DNA of 64,000 nucleotides from Abelmoschus esculentus (Eukaryota > Streptophyta > Magnoliopsida > Malvales > Malvaceae), in assembly GCA_035048815.1 (NCBI GenBank), contig JAUCBN010000017.1, positions 15,806,936 through 15,870,935 of the forward strand, read 5' to 3'. Within the stretch, counting starts at the first letter, position 1. Each line of letters begins with the position of its first letter. Both the position numbers and the translations under genes were made by a program. Below, in pieces: positions 45,877 through 58,662 of the stretch. The notes under the pieces are model-generated. The model saw only the letters and a program-made list of their open reading frames with translations. It had not been told where the DNA came from and made no database searches.

Positions 45877-48743
45877 ATGGCATTTACTTCAAGCAAGGTA
45901 CCAAGTGGCTCAGTTGTGACTAAGAATGTTGGTAACAGTAGGCCACCTGGTAAAATCTATCCTATAAGTCGAGGGTTTGAGCGTCGGAGACTGAGAAATA
46001 CACCTCTTTTGTTGGCAAAGTTGAGTTTTCCGAATGAACGTTGGGGAAGCATATATGAGAAAACAGGTGGTTTCGCTGTCACACGAGGATCTTCCGTGAT
46101 ATGTTTTTCAAGAACTAGGAATTCTGAAACAGCGGAATCTGTTGAACCTTGTACTGATTGCCCTGACGCATCTGGGTAAGATTTTTTGTTTTTGGTTGCT
46201 TTAACATCATAATTCTTCAAGTAATATCTAGTTTTGTGCTTCTTGATGTGGAACCATCCTGAACTTATTGTATGCATACTGTTGCGGGTCAGTTCACAGA
46301 TGGCAGAAGATGAAGTTGGTCATTCAGGCATGCCTGGGAGAAAAATGCACTCAATTCAAGGATTGGCTGAAGCTTGTAGATATGCATGCAATGATGCAAA
46401 GTTTGTAAATGAAAGGGCCCGTAATGACATTGTTCTGCTTTCTCGGTAATAATCAGCAATGCCGTATATATGTCAAAATAGCTTGCCATTATAATCAGAT
46501 GTCGGTATAATTCTCGTGTTCGGTATTACATTCACATTTTGACATGTTCTATATTCTTAGTAACTTTTATTTCACTGCTAATGCAAACTTCGCAAAACCC
46601 CTAATGTATTCAGTCCATGTAAATTGTTACAGTTCTATTTATTTGGTTAAAATTATTGGTATTCACATCTTGTTGAGTATCATTTCATGTTTCACTTGCC
46701 CTTTTTTGTTATGTTGGTCATGCTCTAGTTTACTGTTTTGCTATTTTCCTGTTTTCTTCAGTGGAATAATGAGGTTGGACGCCCGTGCTCGTCAGGATGT
46801 TGCTATTATAGGGTCAGGATTTCTTAAACTCGATGGTATGCTCCTAATGCAGTAATTTCATAAATTATTTAAAAGAATTATCAATTACTTTTGCAATGGG
46901 AAACAACACTGCAATGAGGCAGTCTGTGAAATGAATTTAGTTTGTAAACATTGTTTTCAACATAATGTTTCGTTTTGGATTTATGCAATGCAGCTAGGGC
47001 AAGAGAAGATACGGAAAAGATCGATCAAGGTGTGAAGAAAAAGGCTGAACGTCTTCGTCATATTGCCACTGTATGTGTATTTAATTAGTAGGTTCTTTTT
47101 CTAGGAAGGTATATGGATTTAATGTCATAAAGAACAATTATCTTTCAGATCTTGAAAGACAAGGCACAATCTAGATTGAAAACTGCTGCTGATAAACATT
47201 GGAGTGATGGTGCATTGGAGGTACTTATGTCATCCATTTTTCTAATTCTTTAATATCTTTCCTCACCTTAGCTTATTAGTTTCTTATATTCAGTATCCCT
47301 TTGATTTCATTTCCATTTACCGAAAAGTTGAAGAGCTAAATATCTGGTTACATCTCAGGAAGGCAAAACATTAAATAATTTGCAATAGTGTTTTGAATGT
47401 GTCTTGAGAATGTAGTCTACTGGTTATGAGTAATAAAACATATGGGGTGCTATCTTCCAGGCTGATCTGCGCCGTGCTGACTTCCGTGCTAAGCAGCGTG
47501 CAATGGAGGATGCCTTAATGGCTTTGGAGGTAAGGGACGACTATTTTTTTTTAAATATTATGCTGATTATTTTGTTGAATCTCATTGGACTATACCTGAA
47601 TCGTAGTTATAGAATAGATGTAATATATATATGGTGCTGAATAACTTGTCTTTTATCTGAAAAAAAATCCCATATTTTCAACGAAGAAGGTAATCAATTC
47701 TACATTTCTATGCGTCCTTGGAGGATTTATGTTCGTTTGATTTTGTTGGTTTTGCAGTTTATGAAAAATATTCATGACATGATGGTGAGCAAGGTGTACA
47801 AATTGTAAGTTCCTTTCATATTGACAAGTTTCCGAATGAAGCCTTAAGGTTGACCCTTCCGTTTGCAATGTCTTATCCAGCCCACTGAGATGGGAAAGTT
47901 CACTATCAGCCAACGACTTGATGCTTGAGAAAAACGGGAAGACTCTAGATTTCTTTAATGGTGAAGTGTCTACCGATCGTATTAGTGCTATTCAGGTCCT
48001 TTGTGATTGCATTTATTGTACTGTTTCCTTTACCAGTGGCATCAAGAAGCATAACATTGAAACCATTTATGTTGACATTCAGGAGGCTTACTGGAGTATA
48101 GCATCTGCACTTTCCGAAGCTGACGGAATTGACTACACAGATCCCGAAGAGGTTCAAACCGATTATTCTTATTCCTCATCTAGTGGATCATTTTATCTAA
48201 GCTTAATTGTCTGTTTATTAACTTATTCTTTCCTTTCTGGAGCAGCTCGAGTTGTTAATAACAACTCTTATAGATCTTGATGCAATGGATGGTAAGAGCA
48301 GTGTTTCACTGTTGGCAGAGTGTTCGAGTTCTCCTGATGTCAGTACAAGGTATGCTCTGTGTGGAGCTTGGCATTGATAAATCATCACCTTTCATATAGA
48401 TAAAGTGGCTGGTTTCTGTTTTGTATGTGGTGCAGACAAGCATTGGCAAATGCACTGGCAGCAGCCCCATCCATGTGGACTCTTGGAAATGCAGGCATGG
48501 GGGCATTACAGGTAAAGTTTGCAACTTTTAACCCCATACAAACCATGATTGGCATTTATCCATTCGAATTCATCCATGTAGAGGCTGGCGGAAGATAACA
48601 ACCCTGCAATTGCTGCGGCAGCATCGAAAGCGATCCACGAACTAAAGAAACAATGGGAAATAGAGGAAGGGGATAGCTGGAGGTTCATGATGAATCTGAA
48701 GCCATCGGATAGCACAGATGGAGATGATGCAGATAAAAACTAA
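45877..48743 (+). CDS. Conserved plant protein of unknown function, probably plastid-targeted (12 exons, 438 aa)
   Basis: Exons: 45877-46175, 46293-46445, 46762-46835, 46994-47070, 47149-47220, 47461-47529, 47758-47804, 47881-47995, 48083-48151, 48246-48349, 48436-48511, 48582-48743. All are GT-AG and keep frame to TAA. An in-frame Met five codons upstream (45862) is an alternative start. The N-terminus (MAFTSSKVPSGSVV, Arg/Ser-rich, few acidic residues) looks like a chloroplast transit peptide. The middle is helical and charged (RAREDTEKIDQGVKKKAERL, RRADFRAKQRAMEDAL), probably coiled coil. The C-terminal ~150 residues (LELLITTLIDLDAMDGKSSV, ALANALAAAPSMWTLGNAGM, AIAAAASKAIHELKKQW) look like short alpha-helical repeats of HEAT/ARM flavour. 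No TM helix or catalytic motif was seen. I recognise it as a conserved plant family but cannot name it. Confidence 0.85.
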
Positions 48744-49149
48744 GGAGCAATATTAAAATGGAATTTATACTGTAGATATCAACACATAGGTTTTAACTAG
48801 TTGCAGGCAAGTGATGAACTTATCTAAATAGTTGATGTTAGATTTCGTTACTTCCTGGAAAATCTGTCGACTTTGCTTGCATTATCCAAAGTAATGTAAG
48901 AATCAAGATCAAACATTACTTTTTTCGTAATCTTATTAATGTGCTTTATTTCATTCTCTTTTGACATCCGATTATGAGTAGTAGAATCACCGACGAAATT
49001 ATTTTTTATGGATAAAATGTGTGTTTTATTTCATACAAGTATTTCCTGGTCTATACGTAGTTGTGAATTTACCCTATCTGTACGAGCTATGCTTTTCCCC
49101 TGTAGTTTCATTCTGTCTTTATGCAATTATTCACCTCGTCAGTAGTATG
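48744..49149. other. 3' flank of the unknown plastid-protein gene
   Basis: About 400 bases with transcribed-like composition that probably contain the 3' UTR. Nothing else was seen. Confidence 0.4.
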
Positions 49150-49550
49150 GGCAGTACCCCAAACTAAAAATGCATGCACACCATGCAATTTTGGGTATAT
49201 GCGCTATGAGAGCACGACCTGTTTAAGCTCGCAATTGCATTTCTAATTCGCCTTCCCAGTCCATAGGCTCCCTGTTCAGATGGCGCAGTTGCAAATTTCC
49301 TTCCAAACTTGTTTCGAAAATCGACATATGAAAAATAGGTGATTCCTGGAGTCTTCATCTTCATCACACAGCAAGCAACCATCTTCCTCTACGACTCCTG
49401 TTTTACTGTCTTTCTCGGGGTTGGAGTCTATCCAAAGCAGCCATCCATTTGAATGTTTAGGGATATGAGATGAGTACCAGACCAACTTGTGCCAACTGGC
49501 TTTTTCTTTCTTTCTGGAATTTGATCCCATATCCATACTGTTTTGACACG
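49150..49550 (-). mobile_element. LINE (non-LTR retrotransposon) 3' fragment with zf-RVT domain
   Basis: The minus-strand frame at 49536-49276 encodes a zinc-binding reverse-transcriptase module (zf-RVT): ASWHKLVWYSSHIPKHSNGW, then GCLLCDEDEDSRNHLFFICR with the C-x2-C...H-x4-C pattern and SKQVWKEI. Past a frameshift near 49276 a second frame continues NREPMDWEGELEMQL, then an internal stop and IPKIAWCACIF, as in the tail of plant LINE ORF2 proteins. Upstream of the zf-RVT core another frame gives WIWDQIPERKK, another frameshift. It is a dead 5'-truncated copy in the spacer between the two convergent genes. Confidence 0.75.
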
Positions 49551-49853
49551 TTCCAGAACAGTACCTAACATGTTATAAATGGATTAATTTTGTTTTAGAT
49601 ATAAAAATTGTATTAGATAATAATAAGTCTAAATATATCTGTTCTAATCAATTTTTGAATTAGTCATGATCCTATGGTTGGTGATGAGTAAATTGGTTTG
49701 AAGAGAATTGAATCTCATAATGAACTCAGCTTCTCAGTTTGGATGTGTTATCTATGTGGTATGAATACATTCAGGGTACTTGAATCTATCTGTTACTAGA
49801 AAGCAATATCAAATGTTATAGTTCTTCCACCATGGGATTGAACACCTAACCTG
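49551..49853. other. 3' flank of the RAD4/XPC gene
   Basis: Downstream of the minus-strand RAD4 stop codon; probably 3' UTR. It contains a partial duplicate (about 49815-49846) of the last coding bases of RAD4, with the words 'tatagttcttccac' and 'ggattgaa' repeated just beyond the stop codon. Confidence 0.45.
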
Positions 49854-52800
49854 CTATAGTTCTTCCACTTGGATTGAAAATCCACACTCGCATCGCTTTG
49901 TTCGGACCGAGTTCTTCACATCAAAACTTTCATTTTCGGTTAAATATACATGTTCATGCCCTACCTCTACTACTCCCGATGAAGCAGTATACATTGTATC
50001 CATGTTATCTCCTTTCAGATGGTCCATCGATTGCCTACCATCCTGGGTGTTTTCGACTGGACCTTTTATCTTGTTATGTTTATCTTGGACATCTCTGGAT
50101 GCATGGGATGACGAACCGTCTCCGTAGTAGCTGTTTAACTTTTGTCTAGTTATAATGGATGACAGAAGCTGATACCATCTTGAGATAGCTTGTGCTTCAT
50201 TTCGTTTCTTCTCTTCAGCCGCTCTTCTGTCTTCTTCTTCGGCATAAGCCTAGAGGAAAGGGGAGGAGCCACGACTTTTAATTAGGGATAGAGTTCGGAT
50301 GGATTTTCCAAGTTAAGATTTGATAGGACTATGTCTAATATAATTTATAACAACCATTAGGTTCAATGTAGTTACCTCTAATATTGCATCCTTGAACTCT
50401 GTACAGACCACAATTCCATCAAAGACAGGAGTAGCGTGACCATTTCTGAACTCAAAACCAACCATGGCCGGTGCATAATCAATTTCCAGCCTCTTAGCAA
50501 CAGCAAATACCCTTGGCAACCTTAAGTGGACAGTCCCCGGTGGAAGGGACTTCTCAGACCACACCTCAACTTGACCGCGCTCATTCTAGAATCAAACATA
50601 AAGATCCAACATCAGAAGAAAAGATCCGGGAAAAACTAAAGAAAAAAAAAACAAAATGAATTTCTAAGACTTAATGGTTATGTGGACTGGAAAGCCTAGA
50701 GTGTCCTATTCATTTTCAAATTAGTTACATATAGGATTTGCGTCTTTAAACATTGAGATAAAAATTATGGAAAACTATTTGTTTTGCAGAAATATTTTCT
50801 TGCACAAAAAATTGTTTATTAGGATATGCATTTCCATGGATTCCAAAAGAAAGTAACAGAAATCACCTTTGGCACAATTCCATCAACAGCATGAGGGAGA
50901 CGCAATGGCTCCAGCTGCCACTTCCCATATAGTTCAATACCTTTGGAATCAATCTCATCACAGTCATCTTCAGAAACTCGAGCTTTCTTTAGTTTTGCAG
51001 AACGCTTCAATATCTGAGGAAAATCAGTTGTGAATTGTGATTTACTCAGATTAACCGAAATGAAAATTAATGTAGAAGCAATTACAGCCATAGATTCGAA
51101 CCTTTGCAGGAATCTCATTGCCTTTAATCTGTAGCCCTTCACGCAGCCATCTTTCTCTTGTCTTGAGAGTTTGCACAGAGGTGCGAGGATAAACTGGATG
51201 ACCAGAGCAGAAACCAAGAATAGGACCTTTAGGATGTAGAATCTGATACTTTGTAAGCCATCTTTCAAGTGCATACAATGCATGGTTTTTATAGGCCTGT
51301 TAAGTATGGACAAAAGTTAAAAAGAACATCTAGGCTAGCAACTTCTAAGAACTACATTGATTGGACCAACCAACCACTATACCTGCTGATTAGTGGGAAG
51401 GGGTTCAGTTAGTGCCCTAGTTTCAAGTTCCATATCTTCAAGAGAGCTTCTGGTGGCAACAGGGTCCTTTACAGAAGATTCAACTTCGACCTTACTTCCG
51501 TACTCTTTGGAAGTTTCTTGACCTGAACTCTCAGGTAATATAACATGGTTTGAACGACTATCTTCACCTGAATATTCAGATGCTTTGATTTTCACCTTCT
51601 CATCTGAGGCATTATTAGGGAGCCTTTTCAATTTAATTGTACCCCCAGTCGCTCCCGACTCTAATTGCCTCAAAGGTGCCAACACAGAATCCCACCACAC
51701 TGAATTAACCCGTTTCGGGGCTATTTTGTACCACTTCATGCAATACCTGTACTATAAATGTATTAGAAAATCAACTGGTAATAACATACAAAGTAAATGA
51801 TATCCCTTTCAGGGCTAACAAACTGGGTGGTAGGCAAAAGCATCTGAGAGCTTTTCTATTAAATATTAATCCTCAATCTTATTTCAACATAAATGTTTTC
51901 ATAAATGTACAAATCTACAAGAAAATGCATCTTATTCAAAAGGAGAGGTCCATTGAAGAGATAACTTAATCCATTAATAGCAGAAAATTAATGAGAATGT
52001 CATTTGAATTAAAATAGATGAAAAACTCAAATGTAGGCATTATAAGATATATATGTATATAACAATGCAAACAATTACCAAAACTGAGTGCCACATGCAT
52101 CCCAATGTAAAAAAACAAATGCGTAATCAGGAAGAAATCAAAACCTGCGGGTCACATCTTTAGCCCCACAGCCTGCAAAAGCAACTACATATCTCAATGA
52201 TGTTTTGCATGCAACAGCTGCTTCTTCTACTTTCTGCTCTCCATCTATAATCGCATTCACAGCATCCACATGCACCCACTTCCCAGTCAAGTTCTCCCCA
52301 TCACAGTACACTTCTGCCCAAAACAGTGGAGATCCTACTTTTCTTGATCCAAGTGCAGTAGAAAGTCCTTGGGAGCAAGAAGCAGGTTCTGCTCTTTTGA
52401 TCTTTTTCCATCTCTTCGTAGGCATAGATGCTTCTAAAGAGTTATTGTCATTTAATACTTTCACATCAGATGAGCTGTGAATGTTTTCATGAGTTTCAGC
52501 ACTAGTAGCAGAAATAGCCATTGCCAACTGCATCTCAAACTCAAGATCCCCTTTCCTCTTCAACCCCTGAGAATTCATATGAACGGGTTGTCCAGATGTA
52601 TCCGACTGCACCTGACAGATTGCTTTTCCATCAGTCAATTCATCAACAGAAGTAGAACATCTGGATTCAGCGACATTGCCTGTTGAGCAGCCACCCTTAA
52701 TTCTTTGTGAGGTCCTCAAAGAATTTTCACCACAATCATCTTTCTTACTGCATGGGGATGATTTAACTGGAGATGCAACAACAGAAGCTCCTTTAGGATT

Positions 52801-55800
52801 AGCCACCATCAATGTTGAAGTACTGAATATCCCTTCACCCACTCTATCTGACTCTTGGCTTGAAAGTTCATATTTATCAGCCTTGGGTTTTAAGGAGGCA
52901 ACATCCAAAATGGACACAAACCTGAAAGTGGCTATATGACTAACATGAGAATGAGAATTGTTTTACCTCAACAAACTCTACAATTTGGATTTTTGGACTT
53001 TGGACGGAAAAGATTGTCACTTTAAACAACTTTACAAATGATTGCACAACAACAAAGCAAAGAGCACACTGTCCAATACCGAAAAGAAGGCAATTGAGCT
53101 TGAATAAATTGACAGAGAATATCAAACAGAAGGGGCAGCAGCAAAACTAGAGAAAACCATGGTACGAGAAAAGCTTTATGGATCACAAAGGAATAAATTT
53201 AGAAGTATCAAAGTGGTGGCTGCCATATTATAAACTTCAATAGAAGAAAAGTATACTCAAAACAGACAAAAGAATGAACTTAGAAGTATGGGAACCATTT
53301 GGGTGGCTTTAGAAAGTTAGATATTTAAAAGGTTTTTATCCTCGTAACCTATAGATCTTCACATAAAATCTCAAACAAAATAATTTTCTTCCTAAATCTT
53401 AAACTCCTGCATCTTCCATTTGCATCAAGTCAATGTATGAAAAAGATGGAGAATATGCATAAGATGTTATATCTCACATCACTAAGAAATAAGTAAAAAT
53501 GTTTCATTCTAAAAACATCTGTAATTCTTGAGCAGATTAAGAACTGGTTTAATCTTGTAAAAATAGCATGTTTATAAAAATGCAGGAATGTCACTGTTAT
53601 TTTTCATTCTTCTGAAATGCAAGAAATGGGTAGAAAGGCGCAGTGATGGCACAATAACAGAGCATTGATGAATGAAATGAACATAAATCCTACAAGGAAT
53701 AGAGAGATGAAAGAAGAAATCTCAACCAAAAAAAGACAAAGACCACTTGAACCTAGATCAATTAATCATAGCCTTCAACATTCTGATCACCAAAGCCCTA
53801 AATCAATTAATTACATATTTCAAAGGATAACAAAAGGAGTGAAATTTCTTGTTCAAATAATCCACTGTTCATTTCCATCCTCTTTAACTCAATCCAGAAT
53901 CTTTGAATCTCATGCTTATTGCATAAAACATTAACAAAACAAGACGTCTCATGCATAGTCATGATCCTCTTAATTGGATCCATCAAGACAATCTTCTTTG
54001 TATCTGTGTAGTTGAAAACAAAGTCCATGAACAAGAAACTTTTGGTATTCATTACACATACGGACAAAAGTTAAAGTTGACGTCCAACCACAATATTCGG
54101 AATATCAGATAGTGAAAATATGAAGACCTTTTTAATTAATATTGATCGCCATCAACTTATGGGTAATATGACTTAGACGAAAAATTATGCTAATCCCTAA
54201 CCTAATAAACAAGTTACCATCCACACAAACTGTTTATGCAGACAGTGTAATATTAGAAGCTAAGAAAGAATAAAATTTTGCTAAAGGTAGATCACCATCA
54301 AGAAGTCAAGTTGGGGCTCTATAAAATTCAAAGAAATTAAAGAATTTTAAACAAGTTGCTCAGGTGCACTATCAATAACCAGAAAACAACAGAGTTTGCT
54401 AGTGCATCATACCGTGCTGTAAACTTCAAAGCTCTAAATAATGCCACAGATAAGGCTGCAATCTATAAGAAAACAACCTGTGAGTACTCATCAATATAGC
54501 TGTTATAAGGATACTTATGTAGCAGGTAGCACACAGATTTATCATAAATTATAGTATTTCCAGAAATAGAGTTAATCACACAAACCAATTCTTCTCCATC
54601 ATGCATAAGTGAATACTACAACATTAAACAAAACAAAGAAGATCCCCATATAGGTAACTTTTTATCCTACACTTCATTAGCTACGACGAAAAGCAACAAA
54701 ATAAGAAGTTCAAATCACGTCTCTCAGATTACAGAACAAGATATCATGAAATTACCTCTTCTGGAGTACCTTCATGAGTTTCAAGAGCAATGGCCAAAGC
54801 AGTACGAAATGATCTTTCAGCACGAACAAAGCTTCTGACATGAAATTTATTATGGAACTGCAAGTTTTATGTCAGTCACAATCACATAGATAGCTAATGT
54901 AATAATCTATGTAATCTCTACAAAAATTCAAAATACACGCACCCAAGTGACAAGAGGAGACAAAGCATTTGCAGTTATATTTGAGATCTCCGATATCTTC
55001 AATAAGTCAGTAGGAAGTAGAGAAAGTAGAGAAGCCTGTCAATGCAATCACAATTCTTTTTATAAATAGGAATCTTTTTGAACAATTGTTTCGGGCATAA
55101 TACAAGTCACAAAAAATCAACCTGAATGAGAGAATCATCACAAGCATTGTCAACTAATCTGCCCCTCGCAAGTAAACAAAGCAAGTGAACCTTATGCACA
55201 AGTTCAGCCAATTCCTGTTTGGAAAGCAGATATTTTTTGAGTTCAAAACATGAAACTGCAAAGAATTGTCATCAACTATATCCTATGTGTAGTATCAATA
55301 GAAGAAGTGTAAATCACCTTATCTTCAGCAGAAGCTCGACGTACAGGCTTACGCCCAGCTGAACCTGATGGTTCATCAAATTCAATAGTTAGCCCCTTCA
55401 TGCATTCATTTGGGGAATGAACTACAGGATCCAATTTGGGAATTGAACCATCTTCCCAATCTGAGTCATTCATGTCTTCCTCATCATTGAAAAGAGTATC
55501 TTTATGACTTCCAACATCACCTTCTAATTGAGAACTTCCTACGGCGTCTTTACAACAATCTTCAGCCTTTGAAGCATCCTGTGCAACCGTTATATGCAAA
55601 ACTTCTTGTTCATTTGTTTTTAGGTCATTCTCCAGGACAAATTCATTCTCTTCCTTCTTCTCTGAAGAACAACTTAGACTGGAACGTCTTAGAACTTTGT
55701 TCACTCCCTTCTGTGATTTCCCAGCAGGTATTTCTGCACTCAAGAGCTCTTATTTAAGTTCTCATCAATCGATTATAACAGAAAAAAAGAAGCCAACAAA

Positions 55801-56431
55801 CAATAAATAATTAAAAATATATATAACATTAAACAAACCAGCATCAGGAATTGACCCCAACTGATTCCCATTTTCTGATTCACTCATAGCTTTTCTTTTA
55901 CACCTCCCTGCTCAAAATTGGAATAAAAGTCAATATAGATGTATCAAATGATAAAACTCATTAAGCTCAAAATTTCTAGTTTCCCCATTTTTTTTATTGA
56001 CAAACCAATCACCTAGAAGAAGAAATTCACAGCTAATGAAAACATAAGACTAAATCCTCCCAAGTTTTATTTTCCAAACTATTAAAGCACCATAAACATT
56101 TCAATATTTCAAAATTCTACCTTTCCTATAAAAAGGTAGAATTTCAGTAAAACTTGCATTTTATTGTATAGTTCACAAAAAGAAGAAAAACACTTTCCAC
56201 CCATTTACCCATTAAAAAAGTAAACCCATTTTCCATCTTAATTTGTCTAACAATATGAAACATTTTATGACAACTAGAGATTTTTTTCTCTCACTTTTTT
56301 TGGAAACCCAACAAATAACCAAATGAATGAACACAGGAAAGTTTAATTTTTTTACATTAAATAAATAAATTTGGAAAACAATGCTTACCAGAAGATCGGG
56401 TTGGGGTCTTAGACTTATCTCTGTTTCTCAT
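49854..56431 (-). CDS. RAD4: DNA repair protein RAD4/XPC homologue (13 exons, 984 aa)
   Basis: XPC/Rad4 recognises helix-distorting DNA damage and starts global-genome nucleotide excision repair, with RAD23 and centrin. Exons, 5' to 3': 56431-56389, 55907-55839, 55733-55318, 55214-55122, 55035-54943, 54857-54756, 54462-54413, 52921-52145, 51746-51383, 51296-51102, 51013-50867, 50585-50376, 50249-49854. All are GT-AG and in frame. A basic N-terminus (MRNRDKSKTPTRSS) is followed by an acidic region. The transglutaminase-like fold is split: IAALSVALFRALKF near residue 280, an insert in exon 8, then WAEVYCDGENLTGKWVHVDA. BHD1 lies near 677-730 (YALERWL, HPKGPILGF, YPRTSVQTLKTRERWL), BHD2 near 735-785, BHD3 near 790-855 (LPPGTVHLRLPRVFAVAKRL). 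The plant C-terminus is FSIQVEEL. Intron 7 is long (52922-54412). It is followed on the same strand by TIC40 upstream. Confidence 0.94.
52922..54412 (-). other. Intron 7 of RAD4 (1.49 kb)
   Basis: The largest intron of the gene. It holds only short spurious ORFs on both strands, with no recognisable transposon ends or tandem repeats. The donor is CG|GTATG at 54413/54412 and the acceptor TTTCAG|G at 52922/52921, splitting an arginine codon. Confidence 0.7.
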
Positions 56432-56604
56432 TTTCCTGGTATCGAGGAAAAACAGAAGAGACTGGGGAAAGAGAAGAGTTCCGCGAAAAACTGTCGACAG
56501 GGTTTTGTTAGGGGGATTGGGTGATCAGCTACATGCAGGTATATTTACTCCACTATACGGACGCAACAACACGCAGTAGCACACGGGTAGTCCGAGAAAG
56601 AAAA
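56432..56604 (-). promoter_or_regulatory. Probable 5' UTR and core promoter of RAD4
   Basis: Less AT-rich than the surroundings and directly upstream of the RAD4 ATG. It is bounded by a MITE-like element at about 56605. No TATA box is evident, as is common for plant housekeeping genes. Confidence 0.4.
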
Positions 56605-56833
56605 ATCCTATAACAGGTCGAACAATGCTGAACACCATTAATGTTAAATATTGTTGAATATTATTAAATATAAAATTTTAAGGATTCAATATGTAATTAA
56701 TAAAAGAGTGATAAACTCAACGTATAATGAATAATTAGGTTTTTATTTTCTTATAAATTAATTTTATAATGTTCAATAATGTTCAACATTAATGATGTTC
56801 AACGGTGTTCGACGTCCGTTGTAGACTCATCCT
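56605..56833. mobile_element. MITE-like element with ~60-bp TIRs, ~175 bp upstream of RAD4
   Basis: The left end 'ggtcgaacaatgctgaacac' and the reverse complement of the right end 'gacgtcgaacaccgttgaac' align, and both continue into 'cattaatgtt' plus 'attgttgaa' or 'attattgaa'. The ~130-bp centre is AT-rich. A partial third copy of the terminal sequence lies at about 57360-57480. No target duplication could be fixed. Confidence 0.55.
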
Positions 56834-57525
56834 CCGAGAAATTACTACCACCTCAACAATAGGTTCATCCTATAAATTTATTACGCATCAATAATTTTTA
56901 CTATATCATTTTCCGAATTTTAATCTTTAAGGATTTATTTCATAAAAATAAAAAAATAAAGGTTATTCAGTACATAATATATATAAAGAAATATATATAC
57001 AATTAAATTTAAGAATAAGATCAAATTATACCATATAAAATTTTAAAAAATATATTAATTTATAATCATTAGACGAATAAAATAAATAAATAAAATTAAT
57101 AACAAAAAATATAAAAATTATCACCTAAAAATAATTTTAATTATTTATTGTTATCTTCCAACAATCTGAATTAATATAAAAATAAATAATTTTTATACCA
57201 CGTAAACTAAACATACATATACATATATATATTTCTATAAAAAAATATAAAAAATAATCTCATATATCATGCATATACATAGCAATATACATATATATAT
57301 TTCTACAAAAAAATTAATAAATAAATAATCTCATATATCTTGTATACATATAAGATAAGTCTACAACGTGCGTGGAACATTATTGAACACCACTAACGAT
57401 GAACATTGTTGAACACCATTAAACTAATTAATAAATATCAAAAATTTCGAGGACTCAATATATAATTAATAAATATTTAAAATAAAATTTTAATTAAATT
57501 ATCTTCTATAAGGAAAACTACACAA
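56834..57525. other. AT-rich spacer with short repeats
   Basis: Very AT-rich. An imperfect ~85-bp duplication at about 57210-57350 has shared words 'acatatatatatttct' and 'aataatctcatatatc'. A fragment related to the MITE at 56605 follows at about 57360-57480. No gene. Confidence 0.5.
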
Positions 57526-58662
57526 ATGATCATCCAACTATCATTCATTTTTTGGATTGGTCATCAAATTAATTTTTTTTATCAAAATCATTGTTAATAT
57601 TTCATTTCATTATTATTTTGGTCATCGACTGTTAAATATTTAACAAAAATTATGACATGACATGGTTTAATAATAATTTGTCCCTAAAATTATTATATTA
57701 TATCGAATTAATTTTAATAGAATATAACTCATCAAATATTTGAACTAAACATAATTTTTTTTCTTTTTTTCTCTTGCAATATTACTTTAAAAAATTAATT
57801 TGTCAACTCTCTTTATTTCTCGTGAGTCTTTGAACAATTTATTAAATTTTAAATTATATAAAATCACTTTAATTTTATGATTTATTTTTTAAAAATTTAA
57901 TATAGTTTCTTTAACTTTTTACAAATTATTAATATATATTTTCTATCATTTTTTATATTTATCGGATCTATAAAAAAATTCAATTTATCAATTCACATAA
58001 AAGTTTATATAGATCAATAGTCATAAAATCTTTAACAAGTAAATATAGATCAATTCGACGCATGTCATAAAATTTTTCTTGGGATTAAATAAAATTTGGT
58101 TTCACTTAAATTTTCATTGAACAACTCAAATTTCCGATCTTTATATGGATACTTCTACAATTTCACACAAATTTGGCATTGGTGACTTTTCACATGTCGG
58201 AACACAACTTTTCTTGGACTGAAAAAGAAACTATTCTACGAAAATGTCATCCCGATTCGAAAAAAAATTATTCTTTTAACTTAGATTTTAAAAGAATAAA
58301 TTATAAAATTAAAATGATTTTTATAATCTGAAACTTAATAAGTTGTTCAAAGACACAAAAAAAATAAAGAGAGTTGACAAATTAATTTTTAAAGTAACGT
58401 TGTGAGAGGAAGAAGAAAATGAATTAAAATTTTGGGGTTCAGTTAAAATATTTGATGAGTTATTTTTTATTTGGATTAATTTGATATAATGTAATAATTT
58501 GAAGGACTAAAATTATTATTAAACCATACCATATCATAGTTTTCGTTAAATATTTAACAGTTGATGACCAAAATATAATAAAATAAAATTTTAATGATGA
58601 TTTTGATGAAAAAATTAGTTGGGTGACCAACACAAGAAAAGAATAATAGTTGGATGACCATC
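57526..58662. mobile_element. Foldback/MULE-like element with ~370-bp inverted repeats
   Basis: The left arm begins 'atgatcatccaactatcatt' and the right arm, reverse-complemented, 'atggtcatccaactattatt'. The match continues through 'atcaaaatcat', 'ttggtcatc', 'gttaaatatttaac', 'ctcatcaaatattt', 'aatttgtcaactctctttat' and 'tttgaacaa', about 370 bp per side. The centre is ~380 bp and non-coding. A partial extra copy of the inner arm sequence lies immediately outside at about 58663-58710. Target duplication was not resolved. Confidence 0.7.

Noticed and set aside
53665..54067. ORFs on both strands inside RAD4 intron 7
   Set aside because: They have no similarity to known domains and lie between well-defined exons with continuous RAD4 frame.
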